Positions 1 to 6,545 of a stretch of 30,081 bases of DNA are shown piece by piece. Made by a program: the position numbers and the translations under genes. The stretch is from an uncultured Oscillospiraceae bacterium (GTDB lineage Bacteria > Bacillota > Clostridia > Oscillospirales > Oscillospiraceae). The notes under the pieces are model-generated. The model was not told the origin of the DNA. It saw only the letters and a list, made by a program, of their open reading frames with translations, and did no database searches. Every line of letters begins with the position of its first letter. The first letter of the stretch is position 1. The DNA is taken from contig CAKTQR010000028.1 in assembly GCA_934597175.1 (NCBI GenBank), positions 1 through 30,081 on the forward strand. Reading direction: 5' to 3'.

Positions 1-102
1 GTCGCTTACCATTGTAATGGATTTTCCCGTGGGCCGCTACCTTTTTTCTACCGTTGCACTTCATATGATAACGCAAGGAAACAAAGAAAAGTTAATAATT
101 CC
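1..102. other. Left edge, no gene seen
   Basis: No supported coding region. The last 24 bases before the ATP-grasp stop codon contain AAACAAAGAAAAGTTAATA (79-97), which is identical to the reverse complement of the outer end of the composite repeat at 26358-26376. The match does not extend leftwards, so this is at most a fragment of that repeat family. Confidence 0.5.
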
Positions 103-1104
103 CTATTCTATCCCCATTGCCCGTTTGAACTTCGGCAGGACGCCGATGCCGTTTGTGCGGTGGGGCGGGAGCTGATAGATATCGTGACCGGGAAAGTCGT
201 TGCCCTCAATAAGCAGCGGACCGTTATCCGTCACGCAAACATCCCAGCCGACTATGCCCACCTGCGGCACGACCTGACCGGCTTTTTTGACCATGTCCAG
301 CACCTCGTCCCACAGCGGAACCTGAAAGCCCTTGATGGCAACGCCGGTGAGCGGGTGGACATCATAAAGATTGTGGCTCTTGTCAAGCGCCGGGTATATA
401 ATTTTGCCGCAGTCCTCCTCAATGGGGACGACCATGCCGCCGTTGTTGAAATTATCGACATAGCGGCCGTTGCCGATGCGCAGATACGCCGCCACGACAT
501 TGGTGACCTTGCCCTGCGTGAAGGTAATGACACGGCAGGTGTTCACGGAGTTCGGGTGCAGCGCCATGAGGTCACGGTGCTGAACTACGCACTCCTCCAA
601 GACGACCCGGTGGCCGTTTTTGAGGTGCTCGTACAGGTCGCCGTCAAACTCCTCGGCATTTATCTTCTCGATACCCTTGCCGCACATGCCGTCGACAGGC
701 TTCGACATGAACACGGGGTGCTTTTTAATAAACTCGTCAAACTGCTCCCTCGTGGCTTCGGAAATGTCCAGCCAGTCACGGTGCATGAACTCGGAAAAGT
801 TTTTTGCGAACTTGAGCTTGTCCTCAATTTCCGGCATGTACTTCGGGTCGTTGAAGCGCTTTATAAAGCCGTTGTTTATGCCCCTCGTGACTATCGTCTT
901 GCGCTGGGCACGGTTTAAATCATACATTTCAAACAGGGCATAATCCATGTAGCCTGCCTGATACACAAGGCCGCACCAGACCATGTCGAGGAAGATAAAC
1001 AGCTTGCACTTGCCGCTTTTTTCGTGCACCTCGTCTATCTTTTGGAAGAACTGCCTGTAGTTCATCTCGGCGATGCGGCGGATAAGATATTTCAGTTTGC
1101 CCAT
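103..1104 (-). CDS. ATP-grasp protein, sugar-transfer-associated type
   Basis: Predicted 333-residue cytosolic protein with an ATP-grasp fold. The N-terminal third is basic and helical. The ATP-binding core starts around FMSKPVDGMCGKG, a lysine plus glycine-rich loop, and runs through VVLEECVVQH to the metal and ATP ligand region GWDVCVTDNGPLLIEGN near the C-terminus. This layout fits the family annotated as sugar-transfer-associated ATP-grasp, whose members probably form a peptide or amide bond on cell-surface glycan precursors; the substrate cannot be read. The frame stays open upstream to 1236. I chose the ATG at 1104 because GAGG lies six bases before it and an extended -10 (TGGTAGAAT, 1136-1144) overlaps the upstream ATG codons. 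It is divergent from folD and stands alone on this strand. Family confidence is good, function low. Confidence 0.75.
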   Translation of the reverse strand: MGKLKYLIRRIAEMNYRQFFQKIDEVHEKSGKCKLFIFLDMVWCGLVYQAGYMDYALFEMYDLNRAQRKTIVTRGINNGFIKRFNDPKYMPEIEDKLKFAKNFSEFMHRDWLDISEATREQFDEFIKKHPVFMSKPVDGMCGKGIEKINAEEFDGDLYEHLKNGHRVVLEECVVQHRDLMALHPNSVNTCRVITFTQGKVTNVVAAYLRIGNGRYVDNFNNGGMVVPIEEDCGKIIYPALDKSHNLYDVHPLTGVAIKGFQVPLWDEVLDMVKKAGQVVPQVGIVGWDVCVTDNGPLLIEGNDFPGHDIYQLPPHRTNGIGVLPKFKRAMGIE

Positions 1105-1135
1105 AGCGAGCCTCGCTTTCAGATTAGTAAACATC

Positions 1136-1144
1136 ATTCTACCA
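1136..1144 (-). promoter_or_regulatory. Extended -10 promoter of the ATP-grasp gene
   Basis: On the minus strand TGGTAGAAT is a TGn-extended -10 (TAGAAT at 1141-1136). No good -35 lies 17 bases upstream. A start about seven bases downstream would give a leader of roughly 25 nt before the ATG at 1104. Confidence 0.5.
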
Positions 1145-1195
1145 CACGCTCGTGAAAAATGGAAGCAATTTCGCCCGATAGTAGACTGCGCCCTG

Positions 1196-1224
1196 TTGAC
1201 TAACGCTCGGTAGTTTGATAGAAT
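1196..1224 (+). promoter_or_regulatory. Sigma-A promoter of the folD operon
   Basis: TTGACT (1196-1201), a 17-bp spacer and TAGAAT (1219-1224). The ribosome binding site AAGAGGTG (1236-1243) lies seven bases before the folD ATG, so the leader is about 20 nt. Confidence 0.8.
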
Positions 1225-1250
1225 GGAGACAACCAAAGAGGTGATTTAAA

Positions 1251-2102
1251 ATGGCAACTATAATTGACGGCAAGGCGCTTGCCGCTAAAATATGCGCCGA
1301 GGTGGCGACTGAGGCTGCCAAGCTTCCGAGGAAGCCGAAGCTTGCCGCCGTGCTGGTGGGCACAGACCCCGCCTCGCAGATATATGTGCGCAACAAGGAG
1401 CGTGACTGCGTAAAGTGCGGCATCGACAGCGTGCGCTGCGACCTGCCCGAGGAGACGACGCAGGCGCAGCTTTTGGAGCTTATAGACAAGCTCAACGCCG
1501 ACGAGACCGTCGACGGCATTTTGGTGCAGCTTCCGCTGCCCGGGCACATCGACGAAAGCGTTGTAATTAACGCCATCCGCCCGGACAAGGATATCGACGC
1601 ATTCCACCCGATGAATGTCGGCCGCATGATAGTCGGCGAGCCTGCGCTTTGGCCGTGCACGCCGACGGGCATCATGGAGATGTTCAGGGAATACGGCATT
1701 TCGCTTGACGGCAAGGTGTGCGTCATGGTCGGGCGCAGCAATATTGTCGGCAGACCCATGGCGCTTTTGATGCTGCGTGCAAACGGCACGGTCGTGTGCT
1801 GCCACAGCCACACGCATAATCTTGCCGAGCTGACCCGTCAGGCCGATGTTTTGGTCGTTGCCGCCGGAAGCCCGAGGCTCATAACCGGCGACATGGTCAA
1901 AGACGGTGTTGTCGTCATCGATGTCGCCATGAACCGTGACCCCGAGACGGGCAAGTTCTTCGGCGATGTCGTGTTTGACGAGGTCGCAAAGAAGGCGGCG
2001 TTTATAACGCCCGTGCCCGGCGGCGTCGGCCCGATGACGAGGGCGATGCTCATGAAAAACATTTTGACCGCTGCGGTGCAGCACAGGGAGACAGACAAAT
2101 GA
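1251..2102 (+). CDS. folD: Bifunctional methylenetetrahydrofolate dehydrogenase/cyclohydrolase
   Basis: FolD interconverts 5,10-methylene-, 5,10-methenyl- and 10-formyl-tetrahydrofolate in the cytosol, using NADP (or NAD in some lineages). The 283 residues match the family length. The catalytic Tyr-x3-Lys is Y45/K49 in IYVRNKERDC. The folate-site signature LVQLPLPGHID, the dinucleotide-binding GRSNIVGRPMALLML and the C-terminal PVPGGVGPMTRAML are all intact. It starts at the ATG after AAGAGGTG, under the promoter at 1196-1224. Its stop overlaps the next small gene (ATGA at 2099-2102), so it heads an operon of small membrane proteins reaching the terminator at 3767. In acetate-forming or one-carbon-using anaerobes it also serves the methyl branch of the Wood-Ljungdahl pathway, but no partner gene is present here. 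Confidence 0.97.
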   Translation: MATIIDGKALAAKICAEVATEAAKLPRKPKLAAVLVGTDPASQIYVRNKERDCVKCGIDSVRCDLPEETTQAQLLELIDKLNADETVDGILVQLPLPGHIDESVVINAIRPDKDIDAFHPMNVGRMIVGEPALWPCTPTGIMEMFREYGISLDGKVCVMVGRSNIVGRPMALLMLRANGTVVCCHSHTHNLAELTRQADVLVVAAGSPRLITGDMVKDGVVVIDVAMNRDPETGKFFGDVVFDEVAKKAAFITPVPGGVGPMTRAMLMKNILTAAVQHRETDK

Positions 2103-2209
2103 AAAAGCGACTTTTCAGAAGCACGAAGGACAAGAAATTAGGTGGCGTGCTTGCGTACTTTATTGCATGGATCATCATACCCGAGGATAACGGAGGAGTA
2201 ATTAAATGA
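2099..2209 (+). CDS. 36-residue PspC-like mini protein (internally deleted)
   Basis: A small frame between folD and the next gene, overlapping both by four bases (ATGA at each end). The peptide starts MKKRLFRSTKDKKLGGV and continues LAYFIAWIIIPED. PspC-domain proteins normally begin with a basic K-L-x-R-S-x-x-D-K-x-x-x-GV segment and end in a membrane helix closing with an AYxIAW-x-I-x-P-E type sequence, with about 25-30 residues between. Here the two ends are joined directly and in frame, losing the GG-A-EY region and most of the membrane domain. What remains is one short hydrophobic segment (residues 17-28). The coupling of both ends suggests it is translated, though it may only be a translational link. 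The family match is by eye. Confidence 0.6.
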   Translation: MKKRLFRSTKDKKLGGVLAYFIAWIIIPEDNGGVIK

Positions 2210-2781
2210 GTAAATCACTGAAAACGGTCCAGACCGTCTGCAAGGTCTGCAAGGTGCTTGCCGAGATAGCGTTCGTGCTGCTTGTCGTCAGTGCGGTGCT
2301 GATGCTCGCCTGCGGCATTTTCATCGGTGCAGGCAAGCTCGATGCGCTGCTTCTAAGCGGCGGTGTTGTATTGGACGATATGCTCCAGCAGACCGGTGTA
2401 ACGCAGGAGCGCATGGTCACGGCGTTCATCTGCCTGACCGTCATGCTCGTTGCCGAAGCGGTCGTTGCGAAGTTTATAAATGTGTATTTTAAGCACGAGC
2501 TCAAGGCCGGCACGCCCTTCACCTTTGAGGGCGCAAAGGAGATGCTCCGCCTCGGCATAATCACCATTGCAGTGCCCGCCGCCGCAAGCGTTATTATAGC
2601 GATATACTTTGCCGTCATGATGTCCGGCGACCTCACCTTTGATTTCAGCATTGAGATCTCCGTCAGCCTTGGCATTGTGTTCCTCGCCCTCTCGCCGCTG
2701 CTCAAGCACGGTGCGGAGCTGAGGGCCAAAGCTCAGCTTGCCGAGGAAAAGCCTGCCGACAGTGAAGAAGATAATCTATAA
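2206..2781 (+). CDS. Four-helix membrane protein (DUF2975-like)
   Basis: Predicted 191-residue integral membrane protein with four hydrophobic segments, at about residues 16-38, 66-90, 112-135 and 146-166. A cytoplasmic loop FKHELKAGTPFTFEGAKEML precedes helix three. That loop pattern (a Gly-x-Pro-Phe-Thr core followed by an Ala-Lys-x-x-Leu-Arg helix) and the topology resemble DUF2975-type proteins; molecular function is unknown. The C-terminus is charged (AEEKPADSEEDNL). The start follows GGAGG (2192-2196) and overlaps the mini-PspC stop by four bases. It belongs to the folD operon. Confidence 0.8.
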   Translation: MSKSLKTVQTVCKVCKVLAEIAFVLLVVSAVLMLACGIFIGAGKLDALLLSGGVVLDDMLQQTGVTQERMVTAFICLTVMLVAEAVVAKFINVYFKHELKAGTPFTFEGAKEMLRLGIITIAVPAAASVIIAIYFAVMMSGDLTFDFSIEISVSLGIVFLALSPLLKHGAELRAKAQLAEEKPADSEEDNL

Positions 2782-3244
2782 TCCCCTTGTAATGCTGCTT
2801 TTGGGGCTTGCCGCCGGAGCGCTGACCCGCCTTGCCGATATCTATACGCAGATACTGTGCTCGGTGTTTTCCGAGCTTTCCGTGTGGATACTTGTCGGTG
2901 TGGTCATCGTCCTGTTTTGCGACAGCCGCCGCCGTGCCTGCCTTGATATTTTTCTGTTCTGCGCAGGCATGCTCATTACATATTACCTTGTCGCCGAGTA
3001 CACGCACGGCATCTGGGGCTGGCGCTTTGTCTACGGCTGGGCGGCGTTCACGCTGCTCACGCCGGTGCTTGCCTACCTCACATGGTTTGTCAAATCCGGC
3101 GGCGTGTTGGGCAGGCTGATAAGCGTCGGCATTATCTTAGTCACGCTCATTTCGAGCGTGTTCTACGGCGGCCCGCACTTTTACGATATCATCATTTGTC
3201 TTGCCTTAGCCTACCTGCTGTTTGTGAAGAAGATACGAGCATGA
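2762..3244 (+). CDS. Small polytopic membrane protein, unknown function
   Basis: About 160 residues with four or five hydrophobic segments, opening VKKIIYNPLVMLLLG and ending in the basic LLFVKKIRA. I do not recognise a characterised family. The start is uncertain: GTG at 2762 gives a typical lysine-led N-terminus and overlaps the preceding gene by 20 bases, but its nearest SD-like GAGG is rather far away. TTG at 2738 or ATG at 2792 are alternatives. The stop overlaps the next ATG (ATGA at 3241-3244), which indicates co-translation within the folD operon. Confidence 0.75.
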   Translation: MKKIIYNPLVMLLLGLAAGALTRLADIYTQILCSVFSELSVWILVGVVIVLFCDSRRRACLDIFLFCAGMLITYYLVAEYTHGIWGWRFVYGWAAFTLLTPVLAYLTWFVKSGGVLGRLISVGIILVTLISSVFYGGPHFYDIIICLALAYLLFVKKIRA

Positions 3245-3759
3245 AAGATCAAGAGAGCAAAACCGAATATGTGGTCTGCTATGGCGACTATTCTCGTATA
3301 TACGGAATATCATTTTTAGTGCTAGTGGGTCTTTATTGTGTCATAACCTTTGCGCAAGCAGCTGTTGAGGACAATGGCGTTGGGAGAAAGCTGCTGTGGG
3401 CGGCCATGGCTATAGTCGGTGCTTGGGGGTTTGCCAAATATCTTTTCGTATCATATCGGGCGTATTTGGCAAAAGCGATATTCAGCGCCGACGGCATTGA
3501 ATGTACGCTCCTCAGCAGACCGCTGAAAAGCCTGCGCTGGGACGAGGTCAAGGACATAGTGTGCGTTACATATGTGCGCAGAAGCTTTACGAACTACTTG
3601 GTATTCTCCGGCCACGAGCTGACCGAGGAGGAAAAGAAAAAGTCAATTGAGCTCGCAGGGCTCAAAAATGACATGATAGTCGTCAAGCACAGCAAAGGGC
3701 TCGTGAAGATGATAAACGAGGTACACGAGTTTTCGTACAAGGACGAGACCAGAAAATAA
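3241..3759 (+). CDS. Small membrane protein with PH-like C-terminal region
   Basis: 172 residues. A short polar N-terminus precedes two hydrophobic segments (about 20-40 and 50-68). A soluble part follows, with strand-rich sequence around GIECTLLSRPLKSLRWDEV, where a short conserved-looking Arg-Trp-Asp-Glu-Val stretch resembles bacterial PH-like domains that follow a membrane hairpin. That likeness is an impression only. It is the last gene of the folD operon: its ATG overlaps the preceding stop (ATGA), and the terminator at 3767-3801 follows eight bases after its stop. Function unknown. Confidence 0.75.
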   Translation: MKDQESKTEYVVCYGDYSRIYGISFLVLVGLYCVITFAQAAVEDNGVGRKLLWAAMAIVGAWGFAKYLFVSYRAYLAKAIFSADGIECTLLSRPLKSLRWDEVKDIVCVTYVRRSFTNYLVFSGHELTEEEKKKSIELAGLKNDMIVVKHSKGLVKMINEVHEFSYKDETRK

Positions 3760-3766
3760 AACCTGA

Positions 3767-3801
3767 TGAGCAGATAGGCGCAGCGCTGTCTGCTCATTTT
3801 T
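3767..3801 (+). terminator. Intrinsic terminator of the folD operon
   Basis: TGAGCAGA (3767-3774) pairs with TCTGCTCA (3789-3796) around a GC-rich loop and is followed by TTTTTG. Confidence 0.85.
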
Positions 3802-3802
3802 G

Positions 3803-3831
3803 TTGACGGCGGAGCGGGGAAATGGTAGAAT
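3803..3831 (+). promoter_or_regulatory. Sigma-A promoter of the gene at 3872
   Basis: TTGACG (3803-3808), a 17-bp spacer and TAGAAT (3826-3831). It starts immediately after the terminator T-run. The -10 hexamer is the same as in the folD promoter. Confidence 0.8.
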
Positions 3832-3871
3832 TTCGGTGAAATTATGCAGCCGGACGGAGGTGAGGGCGGAG

Positions 3872-4360
3872 ATGAATTATGCCGCATTTGATGCGATAAT
3901 GCGGGAGGGGATAATCGTAAGATGTATACTCCCCGCAACGCTTCTTGTTGCCGCTTTGATTGGCGTCATTGGGTACTTTGTTAGCAAGCACCGCCACGGC
4001 ATTGCGAGCGACCGCAGCTTGGGCTTCATGCTCGTTATGGCGGCTGCATCGGTTTTTTTTGTAATTGACGCAGCGTCTGATGTTTTGCCTATGATGCGTG
4101 ATTTGAATAGCCAAAACTATGCTTCGGTTTACGGCATATACAAATGCGAACAAAACTCTCAAAGTCGCATAGTGCAACTGGTGCAGACTGTGACGCTTGA
4201 TGACGGAGAAGTTCTCGAATTTAGGCGTGCAAAGCCAATTGGTTGGAAGTTAAATGGCGCTCCACTCCCGGAAGGAGAACATATGGCAACAGTGTGGTAT
4301 GCGGTTGAATCAAACTGTATAGTAGACATTGTTCTCGACGAGCCGATACCCGAAGATTAA
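3872..4360 (+). CDS. Two-helix membrane protein with extracytoplasmic domain
   Basis: 162 residues starting MNYAAFDAIMREG. Two hydrophobic segments lie at about 18-38 and 52-68. A soluble domain of about 85 residues follows, with alternating strands (YGIYKCEQNSQSRIVQLVQT, VTLDDGEVLEFRRAKPIGW) and an acidic end (DEPIPED). I do not recognise a family. The ATG at 3872 is chosen because GGAGGTGAGGGCGGAG lies directly before it and the promoter at 3803-3831 lies upstream. Base composition is more A/T-rich than the neighbours, which could mean late arrival or weak expression constraint. It is monocistronic between two terminators. Confidence 0.75.
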   Translation: MNYAAFDAIMREGIIVRCILPATLLVAALIGVIGYFVSKHRHGIASDRSLGFMLVMAAASVFFVIDAASDVLPMMRDLNSQNYASVYGIYKCEQNSQSRIVQLVQTVTLDDGEVLEFRRAKPIGWKLNGAPLPEGEHMATVWYAVESNCIVDIVLDEPIPED

Positions 4361-4365
4361 AAAGA

Positions 4366-4395
4366 AAAAATCCCGTTCAAACGAACGGGATTTTT
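4366..4395. terminator. Bidirectional intrinsic terminator
   Basis: AAAAATCCCGTTC (4366-4378) and GAACGGGATTTTT (4383-4395) form a 13-bp stem with an AAAC loop. The A-run and T-run let it serve both the gene ending at 4360 (plus) and the ferredoxin gene ending at 4410 (minus). Confidence 0.9.
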
Positions 4396-4409
4396 CCTAT
4401 GTAGGATGT

Positions 4410-4817
4410 TTATTTCATCGATATGGCATCGATGGGGCAGTGCCTCTCGCAGACACCGCAGCCGTGACATTCCTCGGGTCTGGCGAGGAATGAAACATTG
4501 TGGATGGGATTTTTCTCGTTGGGGATAATGTCGATGCAGTATGCGGGGCAGTCCTCCTCGCAGATGCCGCAGCCGTCGCACACGGTGGTGTCGACAACGG
4601 GCTTTTTCCACTGCTCTTTCGGGATAAACTTGCAGGCCTTGCCCTCGTTATCGAGAATGCTCTCGTACTCGCAGATATGGCTGCAAGCGCCGCAGTCGAT
4701 GCAGCGGTTGGGGTCGATCTCGTGCTGCTCCTTCATTTCGCCGGAGATGGCCCTTACGGGGCACAGCTGGGCGCAATCGTCGCAGCCGTTGCATTTATCG
4801 GTAATTTTATAAGCCAT
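4410..4817 (-). CDS. Polyferredoxin with four [4Fe-4S] motifs
   Basis: 135-residue electron carrier. Four Cys-x2-Cys-x2-Cys-x3-Cys motifs are visible: C9/12/15/19, C39/42/45/49, C80/83/86/90 and C117/120/123/127. They form two dicluster modules joined by a linker of about 30 residues (IPKEQWKKP). Each module should hold two clusters, giving four, and the protein probably moves electrons between the neighbouring aldehyde oxidoreductase and another redox partner. The start follows GGAG six bases upstream, 30 bases after the oxidoreductase stop, so the two are co-transcribed. Extra cysteines (C62, C94) fall outside the motifs. Motif calls are certain; the partner is inferred from position. Confidence 0.93.
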   Translation of the reverse strand: MAYKITDKCNGCDDCAQLCPVRAISGEMKEQHEIDPNRCIDCGACSHICEYESILDNEGKACKFIPKEQWKKPVVDTTVCDGCGICEEDCPAYCIDIIPNEKNPIHNVSFLARPEECHGCGVCERHCPIDAISMK

Positions 4818-4847
4818 AATTTACTCCATTCTGCCGCATTTTGCAGC

Positions 4848-6335
4848 TTACTGATTGCCCTTCCTGATGCCGAGCTTCTTGAGTGCAGCCTCGGAGGGAA
4901 CGCCGTCCTTGGACCAGCCGCGGGCTGCAAAGTACGCCTTCTTGAGCTTGTCGACGCCGTCCTTGGCCTCGACCTCGGTGGTCTCGCCGTCGGTCTCGGG
5001 CTTGCCTGCAAACAGGGTGGTCATGTATCTTTCAAGGGCGTAGCCGCGCTCGCCGCAGCGAAGGTACTTGCCGAGATTCATCTTCATGCCCACGGCATAC
5101 TTCATCTCACGGTCGTGATGGAACACCGACAGCGGGAAGAACAGCAGCTCCGGGTGCTTGTTGAGGATGCTCAGCACCGGGCCGAGCTTTGCGACCTTCT
5201 TGTTGAAGGAAACGGTGATCGGGCTCTTGGGGTCGGTAAACAAAACGGCGGGGAAGATGGCGTAGCCTGTGAACGGGCACTGACCGGTGGCTTCGATCGT
5301 CTCAAACAGATCCTCCATGAGCATGCTCAGGTCGGCCTTTGCCTTGGGGCTGCCGCCGTCGATGCGCATGCCGAGGTTATCCAGAAATGCGGAGAAGCCG
5401 CTCAGATCGTCGCCGCACAGCAGAGCCAGCGGCTCTTTTGCGGGGACATTGCTCTCATCGTCGTTTATCTCAACTGCGTGCACACACTTGATCGGGCAGG
5501 AAAGGCAGCCCTTTGCGGTCTCCGCAGCGGGGGCTGTGCATCCGCCGTCGGTGAGTGCGGGAGTGCCGACGATGCTCAGTGCGCCGAGCTTCGGCAGCTG
5601 CTCGCCGGTGATGGGGTGCTCTCTTAAGTAGCTTACCCACTTCTTGTTCCAGGCGGTGGTCTTTTTCTCGTTGCTGACAACGACATGCTTGTTGCCGGTA
5701 ACGGCGACGGCCTTGAGGTTCTTCCAGCCGAACACTGCGCCGATGCCGGAGCTGCCCTCGGCACGGTCACGGCTGAATACGCCGGCGTTCTCGCCGAGCT
5801 CCTCGCCTGCCGTTCCGATGCCGACGATGCCGCACTTTACACGGCAGCCGTAGTCTCTGTCGAGAAGGTCACGCATCTGCTGTTCGGCGTCTGCCGGGCG
5901 CTTGCCCCACACTTCCTCGTTGTCGGCATTGCGGAGAATGAAGGTGTCGTTATAAATTTCGAGCCAGGAATGCTCGGGGCACTTGCCTGTGAGGACGAGG
6001 GCGTCGTAGCCCGCTCTCTTGAGGTAGTAGCCGAAGGTGCCGCCGCAGTTTGCGGAGGCGACGGTGCCGGTCTTTGCGGAAATTGCGGAAATGTTAAAGC
6101 GACCGGAGCTGGGTGCACCCGTGCCGGTGAGAGGTCCGGTGGAGATAACGATAACATTCTCCTCGGACAGAGCCTCCTCCTTGCCGGTAAGGTGGTCGTA
6201 TAGAATTTTGGCGGCCATCGACTTGCCGCCGAGGTACAGTTCCTTTTCTTTGTCGCTCCACGGATAGTCTTCGAGCTTACCGGTCGTAAGGTCGAATTTC
6301 GCAACTTTATCCATGTATCCGGAGTACTTGCTCAT
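4848..6335 (-). CDS. Aldehyde:ferredoxin oxidoreductase family, short form
   Basis: 495-residue member of the tungsten (or molybdenum) bis-pterin oxidoreductase family, which interconverts aldehydes and carboxylates with ferredoxin. Pterin-binding sequence is intact in the N-terminal domain: STGPLTGTGAPSSGRF and ANCGGTFGYYLKRAGYDAL. The cluster ligands are C277/C280/C284 (GCLSCPIKC) and C427 (YLRCGERG), matching C288/291/295 and C494 of the Pyrococcus furiosus enzyme. Spacing shows the size loss: 143 residues between the third and fourth cysteine against 199, and 68 after the last against about 111. Around the expected P-E-Y-E-T stretch I read PAKEPL, so the glutamate (E301) seems kept and the tyrosine replaced. 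The start follows AAAGGA and the promoter at 6448-6476. Substrate unknown. Confidence 0.92.
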   Translation of the reverse strand: MSKYSGYMDKVAKFDLTTGKLEDYPWSDKEKELYLGGKSMAAKILYDHLTGKEEALSEENVIVISTGPLTGTGAPSSGRFNISAISAKTGTVASANCGGTFGYYLKRAGYDALVLTGKCPEHSWLEIYNDTFILRNADNEEVWGKRPADAEQQMRDLLDRDYGCRVKCGIVGIGTAGEELGENAGVFSRDRAEGSSGIGAVFGWKNLKAVAVTGNKHVVVSNEKKTTAWNKKWVSYLREHPITGEQLPKLGALSIVGTPALTDGGCTAPAAETAKGCLSCPIKCVHAVEINDDESNVPAKEPLALLCGDDLSGFSAFLDNLGMRIDGGSPKAKADLSMLMEDLFETIEATGQCPFTGYAIFPAVLFTDPKSPITVSFNKKVAKLGPVLSILNKHPELLFFPLSVFHHDREMKYAVGMKMNLGKYLRCGERGYALERYMTTLFAGKPETDGETTEVEAKDGVDKLKKAYFAARGWSKDGVPSEAALKKLGIRKGNQ

Positions 6336-6447
6336 TACATCAATCCTTTCAAATTTGCCTTGTGGGCATATCCGCTTTTACGGCTGACCGAAACCGCTTT
6401 GTGCGGGCCCCCCCAAAGAATAAATTGTTAATTCCTAAACTTAGCTC

Positions 6448-6476
6448 ACTATATCACAAAAAACCAGCGTTTTCAA
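6448..6476 (-). promoter_or_regulatory. Promoter of the aldehyde oxidoreductase operon
   Basis: On the minus strand: TTGAAA (6476-6471), a 17-bp spacer and TATAGT (6453-6448), with TG one base before the -10 (extended -10). The leader to the ATG at 6335 is about 105 nt and includes a G/C-rich run near 6397-6414 with no clear fold. Confidence 0.75.
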
Positions 6477-6515
6477 TATACAAACTTGCGGACACTGCTA
6501 ATATTTTATCATAAA

Positions 6516-6539
6516 AAAACTCCCCTTTTGGGGAGTTTT
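6516..6539. terminator. Terminator after the MATE gene
   Basis: AAAACTCCCC (6516-6525), loop TTTT and GGGGAGTTTT (6530-6539). It lies six bases past the MATE stop on the minus strand, and upstream of the oxidoreductase promoter, so it separates the two leftward units. Confidence 0.9.
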
Positions 6540-6545
6540 AGACAT

